Below are positions 18,354-27,258 of a DNA stretch of 64,000 nt, piece after piece. Source of the DNA: Streptomyces sp. NRRL F-525 (GTDB lineage: Bacteria; Actinomycetota; Actinomycetes; Streptomycetales; Streptomycetaceae). Each line of letters begins with the position of its first letter. Position 1 is the stretch's first letter. Both the position numbers and the translations under genes were made by a program. The stretch covers positions 3,092-67,091 of the forward strand of contig NZ_JNXE01000047.1 in assembly GCF_000716605.1 (NCBI RefSeq), read 5' to 3'. The notes below the pieces were generated by a model that was not told where the DNA came from, made no database searches, and saw nothing but the letters and a program-made list of their open reading frames with translations.

Positions 18354-18410
18354 CCGCCAGTGGGGGCGTTGACCTGTACTTCGCCCCCCCGAGCCGCTCC
18401 CCGACCCCCG

Positions 18411-18433
18411 TTGTCAGTGGTGGCCCGCACAAT
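18411..18433 (+). promoter_or_regulatory. PafBC/RecA-NDp-like promoter of holB
   Basis: TTGTCAGTGG (18411-18420), a 7-nt spacer, CACAAT (18428-18433). The upstream decamer is perfect. A leader of about 35 nt would carry the GAAAGGG ribosome binding site (18458-18464). Confidence 0.55.
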
Positions 18434-18474
18434 GGATCGCGTAACTCGAAACGTGACGAAAGGGCCGGTGACCC

Positions 18475-19680
18475 ATGACGGTGTGGGATGACCTGGTGGG
18501 CCAGGAGAAGGTGAGCGAGCAGCTCGATGCCGCCGCTCGGGACGCCGACGCCTTCGTCACCGCGGCGACCACCGGCACGGCCCCGCCGGAGGCGTCGAAG
18601 ATGACGCACGCCTGGCTGTTCACGGGGCCGCCCGGCGCGGGACGCAACCAGGCGGCGCGGGCCTTCGCCGCCGCCCTGCAGTGCGTGAGCCCCGACCGCG
18701 CGCTCGGCGGCAGCCCCGGCTGCGGCTTCTGCGACGGCTGTCATACGGCGTTGATCGGCACCCACGCCGATGTCACCACGGTCGCCGCGGTCGGCACGCA
18801 GATCCTCGCCGACGACATGCGGGACACGGTCCGCAAGTCCTTCACCTCACCGGCGACCGGCCGCTGGCAGATCATCCTCGTCGAGGACGCCGAGCGGCTG
18901 AACGAGAAGTCGGCCAACGCCGTCCTCAAGGCCGTGGAGGAACCCGCCCCCCGCACGGTGTGGCTCCTCTGCGCCCCCTCGATCGAGGACGTCCTCCCCA
19001 CGATCCGCTCCCGCTGCCGCCACCTGAACCTGACGACGCCCTCGGTGGACGCCGTCGCCGACCTGCTCGTACGGCGGGAGGGCGTCGAACCGGCCGTGGC
19101 GATGGCCGCCGCGCGTGCCACGCAGGGGCACGTCGACCGGGCCCGCCGACTGGCCACGGACCCGGCCGCGCGCGAGCGCCGGGCCGCCGTGCTGAAGCTG
19201 CCGTTGCGCGTCGAGGACGTCGGCGGGTGCCTCAAGGCCGCCCAGGAGCTGGTGGACGCGGCGGCCGAGGACGCGAAGCAGCTGGCCGAGGAGGTGGACG
19301 ACAAGGAGACCGAGGAGATGAAGGCCGCGATGGGCGGCGGCCAGGGCAGCCGGATGCCGCGGGGCACGGCCGGGGTGATGAAGGACCTGGAGGACAAGCA
19401 GAAGCGCCGCAGGACGCGTACACAGCGGGACAGTCTCGACCTCGCGCTCACCGACCTCACCGCGTTCTACCGGGATGTGCTCGCCCTCCAGCTCGGTTCC
19501 CGGGTGGCGATCGCCAACGCGGACGCGGAGGACGCGCTGGAGCGGCTCGCGCGCGCCGGTTCCCCGGAGTCCACGCTGCGCCGTATCGAGGCGATCGGCG
19601 CGTGTCGCGTGGCGCTCGACCGGAACGTGGCGCCGCTGCTCGCGGTGGAGGCGATGACGTTGGCGCTCAGAGCGGGGTGA
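18475..19680 (+). CDS. holB: DNA polymerase III delta-prime subunit
   Basis: A 401-residue clamp-loader AAA+ protein. The nucleotide loop reads GPPGAGRN, with Arg in place of the Walker Lys, consistent with delta-prime not hydrolysing ATP. A zinc module with closely spaced cysteines (GCGFCDGC) follows, and the SRC sensor motif is kept in TIRSRCR. A Lys/Glu-rich insert (about residues 265-320) precedes the C-terminal collar domain. Role: part of the gamma complex that loads the sliding clamp at replication forks. It sits downstream of the tmk fusion but has its own promoter match. Confidence 0.93.
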   Translation: MTVWDDLVGQEKVSEQLDAAARDADAFVTAATTGTAPPEASKMTHAWLFTGPPGAGRNQAARAFAAALQCVSPDRALGGSPGCGFCDGCHTALIGTHADVTTVAAVGTQILADDMRDTVRKSFTSPATGRWQIILVEDAERLNEKSANAVLKAVEEPAPRTVWLLCAPSIEDVLPTIRSRCRHLNLTTPSVDAVADLLVRREGVEPAVAMAAARATQGHVDRARRLATDPAARERRAAVLKLPLRVEDVGGCLKAAQELVDAAAEDAKQLAEEVDDKETEEMKAAMGGGQGSRMPRGTAGVMKDLEDKQKRRRTRTQRDSLDLALTDLTAFYRDVLALQLGSRVAIANADAEDALERLARAGSPESTLRRIEAIGACRVALDRNVAPLLAVEAMTLALRAG

Positions 19681-19696
19681 GGGCGGGTCGGATCGC

Positions 19697-19742
19697 GGGC
19701 CGAGCGGTGTGCTGAGCTGTGGGCCGAGCGGTGGGCTGATCT
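19697..19742 (+). repeat. 24-bp period direct repeat downstream of holB
   Basis: GGGCCGAGCGGTGtGCTGA at 19697 recurs at 19721 as GGGCCGAGCGGTGgGCTGA (one mismatch over this length). No dyad symmetry or T-tract is seen; the function is unknown. Confidence 0.6.
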
Positions 19743-19830
19743 TTCGGGCGTGAGGTTGACGGTGTAACTCGTCCGGGGCGGATCATGCGCGCAGAGCATT
19801 CACGTGATCGCGCAGGGTTACGCTCGGTCG

Positions 19831-21477
19831 ATGCACATCAGGCGCCCCCTCCGCCGGCCCAGCGAGCGCAGCCAGCCGAGTCAGCCCAGCCAGGACCGTC
19901 GAAGCCACGGAAGCCACCGCACCCGTCGGACCGGCGGCACGCTGCTCGCCGTAGCCGCGCTGCTCGTGTCCACCGCGTGTTCCTCGGGGAGTTCGACACC
20001 GGCGACGAGTCCGGCCGCGGACGTGGCGCTGGCCCCGCTGCCGCGGGCGACGCCGTCCACGCTGACGTCGTACTACGGGCAGAAGCTCAGTTGGCACACG
20101 TGCGGTGTCCCCGGTTTCGAGTGCGCCACGATGAAGGCGCCGCTGGACTACGCGAAGCCCGGCGCCGGCGACATCCGGCTCGCGGTCGCCCGCAAGAAGG
20201 CCACCGGCAAGGGCAAGCCGCTCGGTTCGCTGATGGTGAACCCGGGCGGGCCGGGCGGTTCGGCGGTCGGCTATCTCCAGCAGTACGCCGGGATCGGCTA
20301 CCCGGCCGAGGTCCGCGCCCGCTACGACATGGTCGCGATGGACCCCCGTGGCGTCGCCCGCAGCGAGCCGGTCGAGTGCCTCGGCGGGCGGGCCATGGAC
20401 ACGTTCACGCAGACCGACACGACCCCCGACGACCAGCGCGAGACCACCGAACTCGTCGCCGAATACAAGAAGTTCGCGGAAGGCTGCGGCGCACACTCGC
20501 CCGACGTCTTGCGCCATGTCTCGACGATCGAGGCGGCGCGGGACATGGACATCCTGCGGGCGGTGCTGGGGGACCGGAAACTGACGTACGTCGGGGCGTC
20601 GTACGGGACGTTCCTCGGAGCGACGTACGCGGGCCTCTTCCCCGACCGGGTCGGCCGCGTCGTCCTCGACGGCGCGATGGACCCGTCCCTGCCCGCGCGC
20701 CGCATGAACCTCGACCAGACGGCGGGGTTCGAGACGGCGTTCCAGTCCTTCGCGAAGGACTGCGTACGGCAGACGGACTGCCCGCTCGGCGGCAAGGGCA
20801 CGACGCCCGCCAAGGTCGGCGACCACCTGAAGGCGTTCTTCAAGAAGCTCGACGCGCACCCGATCCCCACCGGTGACGCGGACGGCCGCAAGCTCGGCGA
20901 GGCGCTCGCGACCACCGGCGTGATCGCGGCGATGTACGACGAGGCGGCCTGGCCGCAGTTGCGCGAGGCGCTCACGTCGGCGATGAAGGAGAACGACGGC
21001 GCCGGGCTGCTCGTCCTCTCCGACAGCTACTACGAGCGTGACGCCGACGGCCGCTACTCGAACCTGATGTTCGCCAACGCCGCCGTGAACTGCCTCGATC
21101 TCCCGGCCGCGTTCTCGACCACCGACCAGGTCGAGAAGGCCCTCCCCGCCTTCGAGAAGGCGTCCCCGGTCTTCGGCGACGGCCTCGCCTGGGCCTCCCT
21201 GAACTGCGCGTACTGGCCGGTCAAGGCCACGGGCGAACCCCACCGCATCGAGGCGAAGGGCGCCGCCCCGATCGTGGTCGTCGGCACGACGCGTGATCCG
21301 GCGACGCCGTACCGGTGGGCCCAGGCTCTGGCTCACCAGCTCTCTTCGGGGCGGCTGCTGACGTATGTGGGGGATGGGCACACCGCGTATGGGCGGGGTA
21401 GTGCGTGCGTCGACTCGGCGGTCGATGCGTATTTGCTGCGGGGGCGGGTGCCGGGGGAGGGGAAGCGGTGTTCATAG
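19831..21477 (+). CDS. exported alpha/beta-hydrolase, tripeptidyl-aminopeptidase type
   Basis: A 548-residue S33-type peptidase homologue. After an Arg-rich n-region comes a hydrophobic core and a lipobox-like LVSTAC, so the protein is exported and probably lipid-anchored. The oxyanion region is NPGGPGGS, the nucleophile serine lies in GASYGTFLG, the acid is in GTTRDPATP and the histidine in GDGHTAYGRGS; the triad is therefore complete. The C-terminal part is the TAP-like domain of the SlpD/SlpE-type mycelium-associated proteases. ATG 19831 is preferred: a TACGCT hexamer sits 6 nt before it, hinting at a leaderless message. GTG 19804 is an alternative. The likely role is extracellular peptide trimming. 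Confidence 0.87.
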   Translation: MHIRRPLRRPSERSQPSQPSQDRRSHGSHRTRRTGGTLLAVAALLVSTACSSGSSTPATSPAADVALAPLPRATPSTLTSYYGQKLSWHTCGVPGFECATMKAPLDYAKPGAGDIRLAVARKKATGKGKPLGSLMVNPGGPGGSAVGYLQQYAGIGYPAEVRARYDMVAMDPRGVARSEPVECLGGRAMDTFTQTDTTPDDQRETTELVAEYKKFAEGCGAHSPDVLRHVSTIEAARDMDILRAVLGDRKLTYVGASYGTFLGATYAGLFPDRVGRVVLDGAMDPSLPARRMNLDQTAGFETAFQSFAKDCVRQTDCPLGGKGTTPAKVGDHLKAFFKKLDAHPIPTGDADGRKLGEALATTGVIAAMYDEAAWPQLREALTSAMKENDGAGLLVLSDSYYERDADGRYSNLMFANAAVNCLDLPAAFSTTDQVEKALPAFEKASPVFGDGLAWASLNCAYWPVKATGEPHRIEAKGAAPIVVVGTTRDPATPYRWAQALAHQLSSGRLLTYVGDGHTAYGRGSACVDSAVDAYLLRGRVPGEGKRCS

Positions 21478-21478
21478 C

Positions 21479-21598
21479 GTTGGTGGGGTGCGGGGTGGTG
21501 TGGGCGGGGTGTGTCTGGGGTCGTCCTGGGGTGTGGGCGGGGTAGCCCCCGGGGTGCGGTCGGGGTGCTTCTGGGGGGTGTACGGAGCACCCCCAGAA
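21479..21598 (+). other. G-run-rich 3' region with terminator hairpin
   Basis: At least six GGGG runs on the sense strand (21483-21545) follow the hydrolase stop, a possible G-quadruplex-forming stretch. A hairpin TTCTGGGGGGTG and CACCCCCAGAA (21569-21598) then acts as likely terminator before the tRNA. Confidence 0.5.
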
Positions 21599-21648
21599 AC
21601 TGTGTAGACTTTCCGACGTTGCTGATCGCACCATGGTGTGGACAGCGC

Positions 21649-21722
21649 GCCGCCTTAGCTCAGATGGCCAGAGCAACGCACTCGTAATGCGTAGGTCTCG
21701 GGTTCGAATCCCGAAGGCGGCT
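21649..21722 (+). tRNA. tRNA-Thr(CGU)
   Basis: A 74-nt cloverleaf. Acceptor stem GCCGCCT pairs with AGGCGGC, the anticodon stem ACGCA/TGCGT encloses loop CTCGTAA (anticodon CGT at 21683-21685), and the T-arm is GGGTTCGAATCCC. No CCA is encoded, as is common in Streptomyces. The accessory region begins directly downstream. Confidence 0.97.
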
Positions 21723-21728
21723 CTGTGG

Positions 21729-21772
21729 AAGCCTCAGGACTCACTCGCCGTGACCTGGGGCTTTTGCTTTTC
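21729..21772 (+). terminator. tRNA terminator
   Basis: Stem AAGCCTCAGG / CCTGGGGCTT (one wobble) followed by TTTGCTTTTCC. From 21773 to 22008 no gene or clear signal is visible. Confidence 0.75.
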
Positions 21773-22008
21773 CGTTACCTTGTGTCGCAGTGGCGGCCCA
21801 GCCCGAGAACCGTTGCTGAAGGCCGCCGGTGGACACGCGTCCAGTGGGCGTGCGGAGCGGTGTGCGAGCGCGCTCACGAGAACCGGGTTGTCGCGCCGGA
21901 GTCGAAGGGGCTGCGGGCCTGTGCCTCTCGGGCCGTCGGCGGCGACGCTGTTGGAGGGTTTCCATAAAACAGGCCGGCCGAGATGGCGACTGGTGAAGAA
22001 TCAGCCGG

Positions 22009-23262
22009 ATGGGCAACGAGATTCAGCTGATCAGCGGCGGTGACGGACTGACGGTCATCGGGAGTGAGGCGGATGTCGAACGCTTCCTCGTCTCGGAGGG
22101 GTTGACGTCGAAGCAACACGGATCGCGACGGCTCAAATCCGTCGCTGGTACCGGGGGCGTGGTCGCGCAGGCAGGTTCGGACATTGCCGCCGAATCCGCT
22201 TGCTGGGTGAAGCTGACCCGGGAGTCGGCACAGGTCGTCAAGAAGTACGGGCTTAGGGAAAGCTCGAAGACGGGTCTCAGCACAGGTGTGGTGAAGGGGC
22301 CCAAGGGCCAGATCAGGGGATTCGCCGAGTTCGCGACCGGGCCCCGATCGCTTCTGGGCAACCCGGCGGTTCTCGCTCATGCTGCGGGGATCATGGCGCA
22401 GCTCGCGATGCAGCAGACCATGGACCAGATCACCGACTATCTCGCCACGATCGACGAGAAGGTCGACGATGTACTCCGTGCCCAGAAGGACGCTGCGGTG
22501 GCGGACATGATCGGAGCGGAGCTCGTGATCGAGGAGGCCATGACCATCCGGGAGCAGGTGGGCCGGGTTTCCGAGATCACGTGGTCGAAGGTGCAGGCCA
22601 CGCCGGGGACGATTGCGACGACCCAGGTGTACGCGTTGCGTCGACTCGACGCACTCGCGGAGAAGATGGAGCGCAAGGCCAAGATCGGTGATCTCGCCGA
22701 GGCGGCCAGGGAAGCCGAGTGCAAGGCTCAGGAGTGGCTAGCTGTGCTGGCTCGTTGCTTCCAACTGCAGGACGCGATCGCCGTGCTCGAACTCGACCGG
22801 GTGCTGGACACGGCTGCGGAGGAGCTGGACCGGCACCGCCTCGGGATTCGGATTGCCCGGCAGAATCGGCTGGATCTCATTTCGCGGAGCACCGAGCGTC
22901 TGGTGGCCCGGATGAATGAGGCTGCCGGGGCGGCCAACGCGAAGGTGCTGCTGCACCCGGCCAAGTCCCCGGCCGTGGTCCAGTCGAGCAACCATGTCGT
23001 GGGTGGTGTCCATGACTTCCATGGGCGGCTCGGGATCGAGTCCGGTCGCCAGCCGTCGGAGACGAGACGGTGGGCGGCTGCGGCCGCTGAGGTGAGGGAC
23101 AAAGCGCTTGAGACAGGAGCGAAGGGCGTCGGTGCCGCCAGAAGCCTCGGCAACGAGACCGTCGATCGGGCCAGCTCGATCAAGGGCAAGCTCTCCAGTG
23201 GGGTCGCCGAGCGGACACGCCGTGGGCGCGGGGACGAGGAGGAACGCGAGGAGAAAGGCTGA
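22009..23262 (+). CDS. helical protein of unknown function, first gene of the Hsp70-helicase operon
   Basis: A 417-residue protein with no family I can name. The N-terminal 130 residues are mixed. Residues about 130-290 are strongly helical with coiled-coil character (MDQITDYLATIDEKVDDVLR), and a hydrophobic patch AVLAHAAGIMAQLAM lies just before. The tail is charged and ends in a Glu/Arg cluster. Codon use shows more T- and A-ending codons than the core genes, consistent with acquired DNA. It starts 286 bp after the tRNA and its stop abuts the next start (TGAGTG), so it is probably in one transcript with the helicase operon. A helical adaptor or sensor is a guess only. Confidence 0.7.
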   Translation: MGNEIQLISGGDGLTVIGSEADVERFLVSEGLTSKQHGSRRLKSVAGTGGVVAQAGSDIAAESACWVKLTRESAQVVKKYGLRESSKTGLSTGVVKGPKGQIRGFAEFATGPRSLLGNPAVLAHAAGIMAQLAMQQTMDQITDYLATIDEKVDDVLRAQKDAAVADMIGAELVIEEAMTIREQVGRVSEITWSKVQATPGTIATTQVYALRRLDALAEKMERKAKIGDLAEAAREAECKAQEWLAVLARCFQLQDAIAVLELDRVLDTAAEELDRHRLGIRIARQNRLDLISRSTERLVARMNEAAGAANAKVLLHPAKSPAVVQSSNHVVGGVHDFHGRLGIESGRQPSETRRWAAAAAEVRDKALETGAKGVGAARSLGNETVDRASSIKGKLSSGVAERTRRGRGDEEEREEKG

Positions 23263-23598
23263 GTGAGCGCCGAACGTGAGCCACTTGCGCAGCCCGCTGC
23301 ATCCTCAACTGCGAAGAACCGCATTGCCGCGGAGGAACCGGTCGTGAACCTTTTGCGTTTTCGTGTCGGCGTCGGCGACTTCACCCCTGACGTCCAGGAG
23401 GAGAGCCTCCAGCTTCTCAAGGGCGTAGGCGCGATCTGGCGGCTTCGCCAAGGTCCCGCCCGCCCAGGGGGCCGGCAGGTTCCTTGTGTCTCAAGCCGAC
23501 CACGACAGTGCTGTGAAGCCGGCGGTCTTGGGGAGCCAGTTGGAGGGCGAGTGCTCCTGCAGAAGTCCGGAGCCTCGATCAACGCGCACTTACAGTAG
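23263..23598 (+). CDS. possible small protein or gene remnant between operon genes
   Basis: A 111-codon frame starting at the GTG directly after the upstream stop. The first about 60 residues look coding (NLLRFRVGVGDFTPDVQEE), but from about 23450 the composition turns into Arg/Pro/Gly noise. It may be the remnant of a larger gene truncated by deletion, or a spacer. No domain is recognised. Confidence 0.3.
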   Translation: MSAEREPLAQPAASSTAKNRIAAEEPVVNLLRFRVGVGDFTPDVQEESLQLLKGVGAIWRLRQGPARPGGRQVPCVSSRPRQCCEAGGLGEPVGGRVLLQKSGASINAHLQ

Positions 23599-23659
23599 GA
23601 ACATCCGTCGTGCTCGCCGACCCGTTGCGTTGCATGCGGACGGAGGGGGAAGAGCGAGG

Positions 23660-26600
23660 ATGTCGAAGGGCACTCGACGCGCAGCCGTACTCGCCGCTGA
23701 ACAGCGCGTGGTCGACCACGCGTATTCCTGTCTGGAGCGGGCCCGGCAGGAGGCATCGGAGCTGAGCGGCCTTGACGTGGCAGCCAGTGGCAAGGACTCC
23801 ATCGATGCTCGGCGGACCTGGGAGCGAGAGCTGGCGTCTCTCGACATCGGAGGCAAGTCTCTCGTCTTCATGAGGGCCGATATCGACGAGGGCGAGGGCC
23901 GCGAGACGTTCTACGTGGGGCGCCGCGTGGTGCGCGACGAGCAGCTGAATCCCGTTGTGGTCTCCTGGAGTTCGCAGGCCGCGGTGAACTGGCGGCTGAC
24001 CAGCGAGCAGGATCCGGGACAGGTGCTGCTGTTGCGTCAGATCATCTGTGATCAGCAAGTGGTCAAGCGCTATCTCGATCTCCACGGATCGGAGGCGGAA
24101 CCACCGGTGGTACCAGTGATACCGGTCGCCGTAGCCGCGCCGGACACGGCCACCGAGGAACCCGCGTGGCGTGATCCGCTTATCGAGGAGATGGACCGCG
24201 CGCGCGACGGTTCGATGCACGACATCGTTGAGACCATCCAGCGGGAACAGCTTCGGCTCGTGGCGGCGGAGCCTGCGGGCGCTCTTGTGATCCAGGGCGG
24301 TCCGGGCACGGGTAAGACGGCGGTCGGCCTGCACCGCGTGACCTGGCTGCTGGACAACAAGCACCGGACAGCCAAGGAAATCCTTGTTATCGGTCCCAAT
24401 CGGGGATTCCTCGACTACGTGGGCGTCACTCTGTCCGAACTTGGCAGCGATGACGTGTCGATGCTTGAACTGCCCGCCCTCTGGTCGGCGGCAGCGTCGC
24501 CCCGAGATCCCCGCCAGGTCGCCGCGTTGAAGGCCGATCCGAGGATGGCTGAGGTGCTGCGGAGGGCAGTCGACTGCGAGACGACGAGCTCGGCGGAACG
24601 GTTGACCGCACTCGTGGGCGGGCCGGTCTTCACCTTCGAGCTGAACCGCCGCGAAGTCGTTGTCCCTGTGGAGGAGTTAGCGGTGATCGCTGGTGCGGCG
24701 CTGGCCGGCGACAGTCCGTACCAGGTGCGTCGGGAGCGGTGCGTACAGCGGATCACGCAGCACCTGACCGATGTCTACGTCGGGCTGCTGCCCGGCCCCG
24801 CCGACATCGACTACCTGGCCGAGACGGCCAGGGCCCGCCCCGTCGTACGCCTCCTCAAGCGGATCTGCCCCAGCCTTGCGGCCCAGGATGTGCTGCGGGG
24901 TCTGTTCTCCGGCGGGGCCGCTCTCGGCCGTGCTGCCGAGGGCATTCTGTCGGCCACCGAACAGGACCTGCTCGCCGCACCCCGCCCGGGGGCCGGTCCA
25001 GGTAGCCGTACGGCGGGGTCGCGGACCGAGCCGAGCCGCGAAGACCTGGTCCTTCTCGATGAGTTGGAGTACGTGCTGGGCGGACGCCCCCGGAAGGTGT
25101 ACGGGCACCTGGTCGTCGATGAAGCGCAGGACGTCACGCCGATGGAGGCCAGGGCCCTGGCACGTCGCTGCCCCAGTGGTTCGATGACGGTGCTCGGCGA
25201 CCTCGCGCAGTCGACGGGGCCTTACCTCCACCAGGACTGGGACGGGCTCGGGAAGGTGCTCGCAGGCCGGGACGGATGGCGGGTGACCCAGCTGCTCACG
25301 GGGTTCCGCGTACCGGGCGAGGTCATGGCCTTCTCGGCCCGGCTGGGGGAGCACTGCGCGCCAGGTGTGGCAGTGCCCGACTCGGTGCGCGACACGGGTA
25401 CGGACGTCGCCGTGGTCCAGGGGGCGGAGGTGTGCACTCTGGCTGCCGCGGCTGTGGCACGGCTACGGGTGAGCGCGTCTGACGGAGCGGACGGGCGCTC
25501 GATCGGAGTGATCGTGCCGTCAGGCGGTAATTGGAGCAGCGACATGGTGCGCGCGCTCGGTCCGGAGAGTCTCGGGAACCTTGCCGTCCTCACCCCGGCT
25601 GAGGCGAAGGGCCTCGAATTCGACCACGTCGTCGTGGTGGAGCCTGCCGAGATCGTCGCAGACGAGTCCGTGGGCCTGAGGCATTTGTATGTCGCGCTGA
25701 CGCGGTGTACCCAGTCGCTGACCATCGTCCACGCCCTTCCCTTGCCCCCGCAGATCGGAGGCCCGGACCCGCTTCCCGCGCCCGCTGCCGCATCTGCTCC
25801 CTGGCCGCGTGACGCGGAGGGCTCTGCAGCAGATCCCGTGGCGAGCCTGTGCAGTCGGTACTTCGCTGACGGGACTCCGTGCACCCATTCCACTCACCAC
25901 GCAGACAAATGGTGCAGGATGGCCCCCTGCGGGGGCTTCCGTACCGCCGAGCCGGTGGTCGTGGCCCAGCCCCGGCGCCTTGCCCCACTCGTCGGTGCGC
26001 GGGACCAGGGCCGTCTCGACCTCGGCGCGCGGCAGCGTGCCGTCGTGCGGGTCAGCTCGGGGGCGTGCGGAGCCTTCGTCGCACGGCACCGGGGCGGGCT
26101 GCGCGAGGCGGCGGTGGAATTGCACGCCATGTTGGTCCCGTTCGTAGAGCGGGCCCGGCACCTGCGCGCCGCAGACGGCACCTGGGTGTTGGACCTCGCG
26201 GGATTCCGCATAGTCCTCAGTCCCGAGGCAGACACGATCACGGGCTACGAAGCGGTGCACGCGGAGCGGAGCTTCGCACAGTTCGAGGCGGGCGTCGCGT
26301 CCCGGGTGGGCAAGGACGCCCGGGCCGCACGGAGATCGGTACTGACCACGTCGGCGCGGGAGGGCGGACCGCTGCTCGGCGCCGAGGAACTGGTCCGCCT
26401 GCTCGACGTAGGAGCGCTGCACGCCACCGCCTCGGCCTGCGCCGGATACGAGCGGGTGGGACAGACCCGCGGGATGGCCGATGAAGCCTTCGTACGTGCG
26501 ATGCGTGGAGCGCTTGCCGATGACCTGCGGACCGCGGACATCGAGTTGCTCGAGACCTGTGTCATCGTCGAAGGCAGCCGCTTTCAGTGGAGGCTCTCGC

Positions 26601-27181
26601 CTGACGGCCGCACCCTGTTCACCGTGCGTGAGCCCGGTACGGACTACCGCAGAGCGTCAGCCCTCTCCGACTCCCTCCCCCAGCCCCGAAGGGCGATCAT
26701 GTTCACCACCGACCCGGCACCCCAACTCGTTGAAGAGGAGCGGTCGGAGGAGGCGCGGCCGGCCGAGGCGAGCCGCGGGCTGGAACGCCTGGTGGCTGCG
26801 CGCACAGCGGCCTCGCGGGCGGACCGGTCCCACGAAGCGCTCCGGCACCGTCTGCTCGCCGACCTCTACGACAGTGCGCCGGAGGTCGGGGAGAGCACCT
26901 TCGTGGACGCCTGGTGTACGCGGGCCGACGGCACCGTGCTCTTCGACGTACTGGGCAGTGAGGAATGCACGTACCCGTCCATCCGAGAGTCGGTGATCCA
27001 CCTCATGGAGGTGTCCCATCTGCGTACGGAGGGCCAGGCGGAATTCCTGGTCGTCGTGTTGGGCGGCGAACCGGCGGAGCCATGGGTGGCCGACGCGGTC
27101 GATGGTGCCTTCAGCGTGCTCCTCGCCTGGCGCGTCGACGGGACCTGGACGGGGCCGGGCGCGCGGCACATCGTGTCCTAG
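23660..27181 (+). CDS. HelD-like SF1 helicase with large C-terminal extension
   Basis: A 1173-residue protein. The N-terminus shows the HelD pattern: a coiled-coil arm (residues about 10-35), then FYVGRRVVRD and a degenerate VSWSSQAAVNW in place of the usual VDWRAP block. The motor has a Q-like QREQ (194-197), Walker A GGPGTGKT (213-220), Walker B VDEAQD (near 488), and motifs V-VI with AKGLEFDHVVVVEP and YVALTRC. HelD proteins strip or recycle stalled RNA polymerase. Usual members end near 700-780 residues; this one continues with a Cys/His cluster (about 730-757, CTHSTHHADKWCRMAPC, probable metal site) and about 400 residues of unknown domains. ATG 23660 follows a GA-rich ribosome binding site. 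Confidence 0.82.
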   Translation: MSKGTRRAAVLAAEQRVVDHAYSCLERARQEASELSGLDVAASGKDSIDARRTWERELASLDIGGKSLVFMRADIDEGEGRETFYVGRRVVRDEQLNPVVVSWSSQAAVNWRLTSEQDPGQVLLLRQIICDQQVVKRYLDLHGSEAEPPVVPVIPVAVAAPDTATEEPAWRDPLIEEMDRARDGSMHDIVETIQREQLRLVAAEPAGALVIQGGPGTGKTAVGLHRVTWLLDNKHRTAKEILVIGPNRGFLDYVGVTLSELGSDDVSMLELPALWSAAASPRDPRQVAALKADPRMAEVLRRAVDCETTSSAERLTALVGGPVFTFELNRREVVVPVEELAVIAGAALAGDSPYQVRRERCVQRITQHLTDVYVGLLPGPADIDYLAETARARPVVRLLKRICPSLAAQDVLRGLFSGGAALGRAAEGILSATEQDLLAAPRPGAGPGSRTAGSRTEPSREDLVLLDELEYVLGGRPRKVYGHLVVDEAQDVTPMEARALARRCPSGSMTVLGDLAQSTGPYLHQDWDGLGKVLAGRDGWRVTQLLTGFRVPGEVMAFSARLGEHCAPGVAVPDSVRDTGTDVAVVQGAEVCTLAAAAVARLRVSASDGADGRSIGVIVPSGGNWSSDMVRALGPESLGNLAVLTPAEAKGLEFDHVVVVEPAEIVADESVGLRHLYVALTRCTQSLTIVHALPLPPQIGGPDPLPAPAAASAPWPRDAEGSAADPVASLCSRYFADGTPCTHSTHHADKWCRMAPCGGFRTAEPVVVAQPRRLAPLVGARDQGRLDLGARQRAVVRVSSGACGAFVARHRGGLREAAVELHAMLVPFVERARHLRAADGTWVLDLAGFRIVLSPEADTITGYEAVHAERSFAQFEAGVASRVGKDARAARRSVLTTSAREGGPLLGAEELVRLLDVGALHATASACAGYERVGQTRGMADEAFVRAMRGALADDLRTADIELLETCVIVEGSRFQWRLSPDGRTLFTVREPGTDYRRASALSDSLPQPRRAIMFTTDPAPQLVEEERSEEARPAEASRGLERLVAARTAASRADRSHEALRHRLLADLYDSAPEVGESTFVDAWCTRADGTVLFDVLGSEECTYPSIRESVIHLMEVSHLRTEGQAEFLVVVLGGEPAEPWVADAVDGAFSVLLAWRVDGTWTGPGARHIVS

Positions 27182-27258
27182 CGGGACCCTCCCTCCATCG
27201 CGATAAGACCTGTCAAAATACGACGCAGGTTTCCAACGCGGCAGACAAGCGGGGGCGG

